From Planctomycetota bacterium (GTDB taxonomy: Bacteria; Planctomycetota; UBA1135): 15,490 bases of DNA. The translations under genes and the position numbers were made by a program. Positions 7,900 through 12,586 of this stretch are shown in pieces. How positions within the stretch are numbered: position 1 is the stretch's first letter; the number at the start of each line of letters is the position of its first letter. The stretch spans positions 1 to 15,490 of the forward strand of contig JALUUN010000119.1 of assembly GCA_027021325.1 (NCBI GenBank), read 5' to 3'. Below the pieces are notes generated by a model. The model did not search any database. It saw only the letters and a list, made by a program, of their open reading frames with translations, and was not told the origin of the DNA.

Positions 7900-8810
7900 A
7901 GCTCCTCACCCGCTTTCTGATTCCCCTGGGGGTGGTTCTCGCGGCCCTCGGCGCCGCTGGTTTCCACGATCCGGCCGGGGTCCTGGACCGGGGCGAGGAG
8001 CGTCTCGCCGGAGAGACCGCGGAGACGACGGAGCGGCTCCTGCACCTGCTCGCCGAGATGGCCGAGGCGGCCGGGGAGGTCGTGCCCCCGCGGCAGGAGG
8101 CCGCGGTCTGGCTCCAGGGACTCGGCTGGGCGCTCCGCGAGGGTGAGGACGAAAGCGCCCGTCTCCTGCGCCTGCGCGAGACGCTGGCTGGCGGGCTGTC
8201 CGAGGACCGGATCCGAGAGCTGGCCGGCCATTTCGACCTGGCCGTCGCCCAGGCCCGGCGCCTGGAGCGCCTGGAGCGGGAACTGGCCCGGATCCGGGAG
8301 GCGCGGGCCGTCGGGGGCGAGGAGGCCGGTGGCCGCGAGCCGGGTGCGAGCTCCCTTTTCGTGATCGGGCTCCTGCTCCTCGGGGCTGGCGGCTTCCTGG
8401 CCCGGCAGCAGCGCCTCCAGGCGGGAGTCTCGGTGTCCGGAAGGGCGGCGGGGGAGCTCTCGGACCTGCGTTCCCGTCTGGAGCAGGCCCGGGAGGCCCT
8501 GGAGGCCCTCGAGCTCGAAGCCCATCCGCTGGAGGCCGGTCCCCTCCGCGAGCGCCTCGACGAGATCCAGAAGGGGCCCTTCCTGGAGATCTCGGATGCC
8601 TCGGAGGACTGGATGCTCCGTCTGGGCTTCGCTGCCTACGCCCGCATCTGGGACGGCTTCGCCTCGGCCGAGCGGCTCACGGCCCGGGCCTGGAGCATGG
8701 CCACGGACGGCTTCCCCGGCGAGGCCTTCCGGGAGCTGCCCCGTGCGCGCGCTGCCCTGGAGCGGTCCCTTGCAGCCCTGGCCGAGGTCGAGGCCGGGGT
8801 CCGGGGTTAG
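7896..8810 (+). CDS. Two-TM coiled-coil membrane protein, function unknown
   Basis: A 304-residue protein starting at ATG 7896, which overlaps the OPT stop codon by four bases (ATGA). It has an N-terminal hydrophobic segment (residues 5-22, possibly signal anchor or signal peptide), a helical region with coiled-coil character (about 115-138), a second membrane segment (about 152-169), another heptad-rich stretch (about 185-212) and a C-terminal helical domain with several Trp residues (239-300). If both hydrophobic segments span the membrane, about 130 residues would lie outside and the C-terminal half inside. No family recognised. The tight coupling to the OPT gene implies co-production, so an accessory or scaffold role for the transporter is possible but unproven. 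Confidence 0.75.
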   Translation: MKLLTRFLIPLGVVLAALGAAGFHDPAGVLDRGEERLAGETAETTERLLHLLAEMAEAAGEVVPPRQEAAVWLQGLGWALREGEDESARLLRLRETLAGGLSEDRIRELAGHFDLAVAQARRLERLERELARIREARAVGGEEAGGREPGASSLFVIGLLLLGAGGFLARQQRLQAGVSVSGRAAGELSDLRSRLEQAREALEALELEAHPLEAGPLRERLDEIQKGPFLEISDASEDWMLRLGFAAYARIWDGFASAERLTARAWSMATDGFPGEAFRELPRARAALERSLAALAEVEAGVRG

Positions 8811-8840
8811 AATCCCGGGTTCCCGAGCCCCGGCCACGGC

Positions 8841-9878
8841 ATGGAAACCGCGGATACGCACTCCTCCGAAGACTCCTTGGCGCCCGACCTCGAGACCTTT
8901 CGCCTCGAGGAACCGGGGGAAGGCCCGCCGCCCGCGCCCCGCGGCGGCCTCCTGGGGCCTTTGTTCCTCGTTCCCCTGGGGCTGGTCCTGGCGGCGGTCC
9001 TCCTCTACGGCTTCATGACCTGGATGATGGCCGAGGACCGCGGCCCGGTGGAGTACCTGGACGACCTCGTCGCCGGCGGGGTCAACGAGCGGAACCAGGC
9101 CTTCTACGGACTCCTGACGAGCATGCAGGAACTGGAGTCCGATGGCAGGCTCGCGGAGCTTCCCGAGGACTTCGACCGGCGTCTGGCGGCGGTCTTCGAC
9201 CAGACCGGCCCGGAGGACGCCCGGGTGCGGACCGCTCTCGCCCTGTGCCTCACCATGATGCACTCGGACCTGGCCCTGGACCGGGTCCTGCGCATGATCG
9301 AAGAGGCCCGGACCGGCGGGGGAGAGGTGGAGCCCTCGACGCCGCTGGAGAGCCTCGGCCTCGTCGAGATCCAGCACCTGAATCCCCTGACGAACGGGAT
9401 CCTGTGCCTGGGCCGCCTGGGCGACCCCGGGGGGCTTCCGGTCCTCGGCGAACTCCTGGAGGATCCGGATCGGGGCCTGCGCGCCGCCTCCGCCTGGGCG
9501 CTGGGAGCGGTGCCTGGAGAGGCGTCCCGCCGCTTGCTGTACGCGGCCCTGGAGGATGCCGACCGCGAGGTGCGGCGCAACGCCGCCCTGGCCCTGGCCC
9601 GCCAGGGGGACCGGGGCGGCCTGGCGGTCCTGCTCGGTATGCTAAACCCGGATTCGTATGAGGGTTATCGGGACCCCACGAGCGCCTGGGAGCACCTCGG
9701 TTACGCCCTCTTTGCCCTGGCCTCCCTGGGGGCCGAGGAGGCCGAGCCACGGGTGCGTGCCCTCCTGGAGGACGACCGGGTTCCGCCGGCGCTCCTGAGC
9801 CTGGCCATGCGCTGGCTGGACCGGGATCCGAAGGCCGGCTGGGGGGCGGCCGAGGGCCTTCCCGCGGCGGGTTCCTGA
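8841..9878 (+). CDS. Membrane-anchored HEAT-repeat protein
   Basis: A 345-residue protein with an acidic, Pro-rich N-terminal tail, a single membrane segment (about 37-62) and a long helical-repeat domain. The HEAT-like units are clear around residues 185-265: LGRLGDPGGLPVLGELLEDPD, RAASAWALGAV, ALEDADREVRRNAALALARQGD. This is the usual pattern of 30-40 residue helical hairpins with conserved Asp and Arg. HEAT repeats form protein-binding solenoids and carry no reaction. Located 30 bases after the preceding gene, it ends the OPT cluster and lies immediately before the Rieske/cytochrome b operon, so it could serve either neighbour, for example in assembly of the respiratory complex (inference). 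No clear Shine-Dalgarno precedes the ATG. Confidence 0.8.
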   Translation: METADTHSSEDSLAPDLETFRLEEPGEGPPPAPRGGLLGPLFLVPLGLVLAAVLLYGFMTWMMAEDRGPVEYLDDLVAGGVNERNQAFYGLLTSMQELESDGRLAELPEDFDRRLAAVFDQTGPEDARVRTALALCLTMMHSDLALDRVLRMIEEARTGGGEVEPSTPLESLGLVEIQHLNPLTNGILCLGRLGDPGGLPVLGELLEDPDRGLRAASAWALGAVPGEASRRLLYAALEDADREVRRNAALALARQGDRGGLAVLLGMLNPDSYEGYRDPTSAWEHLGYALFALASLGAEEAEPRVRALLEDDRVPPALLSLAMRWLDRDPKAGWGAAEGLPAAGS

Positions 9879-9938
9879 GGCGGTGGCGCCGGCTGCGGCC
9901 CTGGGGCGGAGCACCGGGCGAGGCCGGTTGGCGCAGGT

Positions 9939-9967
9939 TTGCCGTGGCTCCGGGGCGGACCTACACT
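9939..9967 (+). promoter_or_regulatory. Sigma70-like promoter candidate for the Rieske/cytochrome b operon
   Basis: TTGCCG (9939-9944) and TACACT (9962-9967) each match four of six consensus bases and are separated by exactly 17 bases. The element lies in the 180-base gap between the HEAT gene and the Rieske gene, 91 bases before the Rieske start. It is the best promoter match I found in the window. Transcription start not determined. Confidence 0.45.
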
Positions 9968-10020
9968 GGCGCGCCCTGATTCCGGCCTCCACCGTCCAGG
10001 CACGGGATTCCTGCGCATCC

Positions 10021-10037
10021 CCGGCGACCCTCGCCGG
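10021..10037 (+). promoter_or_regulatory. Stem-loop in the Rieske gene leader
   Basis: CCGGCGA (10021-10027) and TCGCCGG (10031-10037) form a perfect 7-base stem with a 3-base loop, 21 bases before the Rieske ATG. It would fold in the leader of the operon mRNA. It may affect stability or translation, or be incidental in this GC-rich sequence. Confidence 0.35.
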
Positions 10038-10058
10038 ATAGGTTCCAGCACCAAGGTC

Positions 10059-10604
10059 ATGGCCAAGGCCGAAGAGCAAGCCCGGGAGAACGAGGAGCCG
10101 CTGCACCCCTACAAGCCGTCGCGGAGGGGGTTCTTCTCCGTCCTCGGTCTCGGCTGGGTGGCCTTCACGGGTGCCAGCGCCGGCCTCCTCGCCGGCATGG
10201 TCCGCTTCCTGTTCCCGAACGTCCTCTACGAGCCGGTGCAGACCTTCCGCGCCGGCTACCCCTCGGAGTACGCCGTGGACGTCGTGGACGAGCGTTTCAA
10301 GGCGAAGTACGGCGTCTGGATTGTCCGGATCAAGGACGGCTTCTACGCCCTGTCCACGGTCTGCACCCACCTCGGCTGCACCCCGAACTGGCTGGCCGCC
10401 GACCGCAAGTTCAAGTGCCCCTGCCATGGAAGCGGCTTCGTCATGAGCGGCGTCAACGTGGAAGGGCCCGCGCCGCGGCCCCTGGAGCGCTTCGGCATCG
10501 AACTCGGTCCGGACGGCCAGATCGTCATCGACAAGACCCGGGTCTTCCGCCAGGAGAAGGGCCAGTGGGGCCTGCCCGGATCCTTCCTCGAGTACACCGC
10601 TTGA
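10059..10604 (+). CDS. Rieske iron-sulfur subunit of a cytochrome bc/b6f-type complex
   Basis: A 181-residue protein, a usual length for QcrA/PetC-type Rieske subunits. The two cluster motifs are complete: CTHLGC (Cys102, His104, Cys107) and CPCHGSGF (Cys120, Cys122, His123). By family knowledge Cys102, His104, Cys120 and His123 bind the 2Fe-2S cluster and Cys107-Cys122 form the disulfide. A twin-arginine-like SRRGFF (Arg22, Arg23) precedes one membrane segment (about 27-50), so Tat-dependent insertion with the cluster domain outside is expected. The protein takes an electron from quinol at the Qo site and passes it to the c-type cytochrome. ATG 10059 is chosen because the family N-terminus starts there; an open frame further upstream lacks resemblance. 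The downstream cytochrome b genes confirm the role. Confidence 0.93.
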   Translation: MAKAEEQARENEEPLHPYKPSRRGFFSVLGLGWVAFTGASAGLLAGMVRFLFPNVLYEPVQTFRAGYPSEYAVDVVDERFKAKYGVWIVRIKDGFYALSTVCTHLGCTPNWLAADRKFKCPCHGSGFVMSGVNVEGPAPRPLERFGIELGPDGQIVIDKTRVFRQEKGQWGLPGSFLEYTA

Positions 10605-10610
10605 GTCCCT

Positions 10611-10680
10611 GCCGGGCCTGTTCCCCGTTCGCCCTGCCCGGCCCCCACCCTCCGTCCCGCACCTCCCCGCGAGTCCAGCC
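10611..10680 (+). other. C-rich leader between Rieske and cytochrome b genes, with inverted repeat
   Basis: The 76 bases between the Rieske stop and the cytochrome b start carry GCCGGGC (10611-10617) and its complement GCCCGGC (10636-10642), an 18-base loop apart. The rest is strikingly C-rich and poor in A and G, with no Shine-Dalgarno before the TTG start. It could be an mRNA processing, stability or Rho-loading (rut-like) segment that adjusts subunit ratios. Function is inference. Confidence 0.35.
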
Positions 10681-11457
10681 TTGAACAAGCTCCTGGAGTC
10701 GATCCGGACCAGCCAGGTCTGGCGTTCCATCTTCCGGCACGGGCCGCCCGTGACCACCCGGAACCGGACGCTGGCGGTGCTGTCCAACTTCTTCCTGCAC
10801 CTGCACCCGGTGAAGCTGCGCCGGTCGGGCGTGCGCCTCTCCTACACCTGGTGCATGGGCGGCGTGACCTTCTTCCTGTTCTTCGTCGAGGCGATCACCG
10901 GCCTGCTCTTGATGTTCTATTACCGGCCGGTGGCGGAGTTCGCCTACGCCGACATCCAGGCTCTCAACGCCCACGTCCCCCTGGGGATCATGCGGGAGAT
11001 CCACCGCTGGGGCGCCCACGCCATGGTCATCACGGTGTGGCTGCACATGTACCGGGTGTTCCTCACCGGCTCCTACAAGCCGCCGCGGGAGTTCAACTGG
11101 AACGTCGGTGTCATCCTGCTGGTCCTGACCCTGCTGCTGTCCTTCACGGGCTACCTCCTGCCCTGGGACCAACTCGCCATCTGGGCGATCACCGTGGGTT
11201 CGAACATGGCCCGGGCGACACCGATCCTGGGCCATGAGGGCCCCTTTGCCGGCAACCTGACCTGGGATGGCGTGCAGCTGGTGCACGCCGGCAACGACGC
11301 GAGATTCGCCCTCATCGCCGGCCGCTTCGTCGGCGAGGCGACCCTCCTCCGCTTCTACGTCCTCCACTGCGTGGGCATCCCCCTGGCCGTCGCCTTCCTG
11401 ATCGCCATCCACTTCTGGAGGGTGCGCAAGGACGGCGGCATCAGCGGCCCGCTCTGA
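10681..11457 (+). CDS. Cytochrome b6-type subunit (cytochrome b N-terminal half)
   Basis: A 258-residue protein with four main membrane helices. The heme histidines have the b6-type spacing: His108 and His122 (HRWGAHAMVITVWLH, 14 apart) and His229 and His244 (HCVGIPLAVAFLIAIH, 15 apart). Other family landmarks are GYLLPWDQ (157-164), FYYRP and a C-terminal RKDGGISGPL almost identical to the end of plastid b6. It carries two b hemes between the quinol oxidation and reduction sites. Cys58 in WCMGG aligns by eye with Cys35 of plant cytochrome b6 (YCLGG), the cysteine that binds the extra heme c_n. TTG at 10681 is the only reasonable start: the frame is open upstream but offers no ATG or GTG before it. 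No Shine-Dalgarno is visible. Confidence 0.93.
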   Translation: MNKLLESIRTSQVWRSIFRHGPPVTTRNRTLAVLSNFFLHLHPVKLRRSGVRLSYTWCMGGVTFFLFFVEAITGLLLMFYYRPVAEFAYADIQALNAHVPLGIMREIHRWGAHAMVITVWLHMYRVFLTGSYKPPREFNWNVGVILLVLTLLLSFTGYLLPWDQLAIWAITVGSNMARATPILGHEGPFAGNLTWDGVQLVHAGNDARFALIAGRFVGEATLLRFYVLHCVGIPLAVAFLIAIHFWRVRKDGGISGPL

Positions 11458-11479
11458 TCCCTCGGCCCCCAGGAGAACC

Positions 11480-11484
11480 AGGAG
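11480..11484 (+). promoter_or_regulatory. Ribosome binding site of the subunit-IV-like gene
   Basis: AGGAG ends 6 bases before GTG 11491 and supports that non-ATG start. A second AGGAG occurs at 11471-11475. Confidence 0.65.
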
Positions 11485-11490
11485 AGTCCC

Positions 11491-12573
11491 GTGCCTGAGT
11501 CGATCAAGAGCATCGCCAACGCCCTCGGCGATCCCCGGCTGTACTTCCTGTTGACGGTCGGGCTGCTGTTCAGCTACTACGGCTTCCGCAAGACGCTGAC
11601 GAAGCCTGCCGTCTTCGCCGGTTTCATGGCCGGCGGCGTCCTGTTCTTCTTCGCCGGCCTGAGCGATCACAACTTCGCCCTCATCGCCCTGAAGCCGGAC
11701 AACGTCCCGATCGCCTTCATGCTGGTGCTGGTGGCGTTCTTCACCTGGCTGTCCCTGCGGCGGGCGGTGATCAACGACGAGCTGCGTAAACGCGGTGAAC
11801 CCAACCTGGAGGAACAGGTCGCACGCCAGAAGGTCTTCACCTGGCCGGATCTGGTCTTCAGCGAGCTGATCTGCCTCCTGGTGGTCGGGGTGATCCTGGT
11901 GGTCTGGTCCATCTACTTGAAGGCGCCGCTGGAAGAGCCTGCCGCCCCGGCCGTCTCGCCGAACCCGGCGAAGGCACCCTGGTACTTCCTGGGCCTGCAG
12001 GAGATGCTCGTCTACTTCGACCCGTGGCTCGCGGGGGTGGTCTTCCCGAGTCTCATCATCGTCGGCCTGCAGGCGATTCCGTACATCGATCGCAATCCCA
12101 AGGGCAACGGCTACTACACCTTCGAGGAGCGGCCGTTCGCGATCCTCACCTTCCAGTTCGGCTTCATCGTCCTGTGGGTGTCCCTGGTCATCCTGGGGAC
12201 CTTCCTGCGCGGCCCCAACTGGGCCTTCTTCGGCCCCTTCGAGTACTGGAACCCGGGCAAGCTCGAGCCGCTGATCAACGTGGACCTCTCCGAGCTGTTC
12301 TGGGTCTACGGCCTCCGGCAGCCGCTCCCGGATTTCTGGCTGATCCGCGAGCTTCCGGGGATCCTCCTGCTTCTGGCCTACTTCGGCATCCTGCCCATCG
12401 TCCTGGCGAAGACGGTGTTCCGGAGGATGTACATCGAGATCGGTTTCGCCCGGTACCAGGTGATGTCCCAGCTGTTCCTCTTCATGGCGCTGTTGCCCAT
12501 CAAGATGCTGTTGCGCTGGGCCTTCAACCTCAAGTACCTCGTCCACATCAACGAGTTCTTCCTGAACATCTGA
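11491..12573 (+). CDS. Cytochrome b C-terminal subunit (subunit IV-like) with extra membrane segments
   Basis: A 360-residue protein. Residues about 145-310 match the C-terminal half of cytochrome b: NPAKAPWYFLGLQEMLVYFD at the Qo site, then PSLIIVGLQAIPYIDRNP and further helices. It pairs with the b6-type subunit to complete the quinol-oxidising core. It is more than twice the length of plant or cyanobacterial subunit IV (about 160 residues). Extra hydrophobic segments lie at about 16-33, 41-57 and 71-89, with another at about 122-142, and there are extra helices near the C-terminus. The Qo motif reads APWY (162-165) where classical complexes have PEWY, so the glutamate position holds proline; related sequences in other bacteria share this. 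GTG start with good ribosome binding site, 33 bases after the b6 gene. Confidence 0.88.
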   Translation: MPESIKSIANALGDPRLYFLLTVGLLFSYYGFRKTLTKPAVFAGFMAGGVLFFFAGLSDHNFALIALKPDNVPIAFMLVLVAFFTWLSLRRAVINDELRKRGEPNLEEQVARQKVFTWPDLVFSELICLLVVGVILVVWSIYLKAPLEEPAAPAVSPNPAKAPWYFLGLQEMLVYFDPWLAGVVFPSLIIVGLQAIPYIDRNPKGNGYYTFEERPFAILTFQFGFIVLWVSLVILGTFLRGPNWAFFGPFEYWNPGKLEPLINVDLSELFWVYGLRQPLPDFWLIRELPGILLLLAYFGILPIVLAKTVFRRMYIEIGFARYQVMSQLFLFMALLPIKMLLRWAFNLKYLVHINEFFLNI

Positions 12574-12577
12574 GGAG
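12572..12577 (+). promoter_or_regulatory. Ribosome binding site of the multiheme cytochrome gene
   Basis: GAGGAG overlaps the preceding stop codon and ends 9 bases before GTG 12587, fixing that start and coupling the two genes. Confidence 0.65.
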
Positions 12578-12586
12578 CCTGGAACC

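Noticed and set aside
7728..9377. A 549-residue minus-strand open frame
   Set aside because: Antisense shadow of the two-TM coiled-coil and HEAT genes; no recognisable fold.
9939..10058. Earlier in-frame ATG for the Rieske gene
   Set aside because: The additional 40 residues have no family resemblance and overlap the promoter candidate; the SRRGFF signal fits the start at 10059.
10525..12546. A 673-residue minus-strand open frame
   Set aside because: Antisense to the well-identified cytochrome b genes; Asp/Glu/Gln/His-rich shadow sequence.
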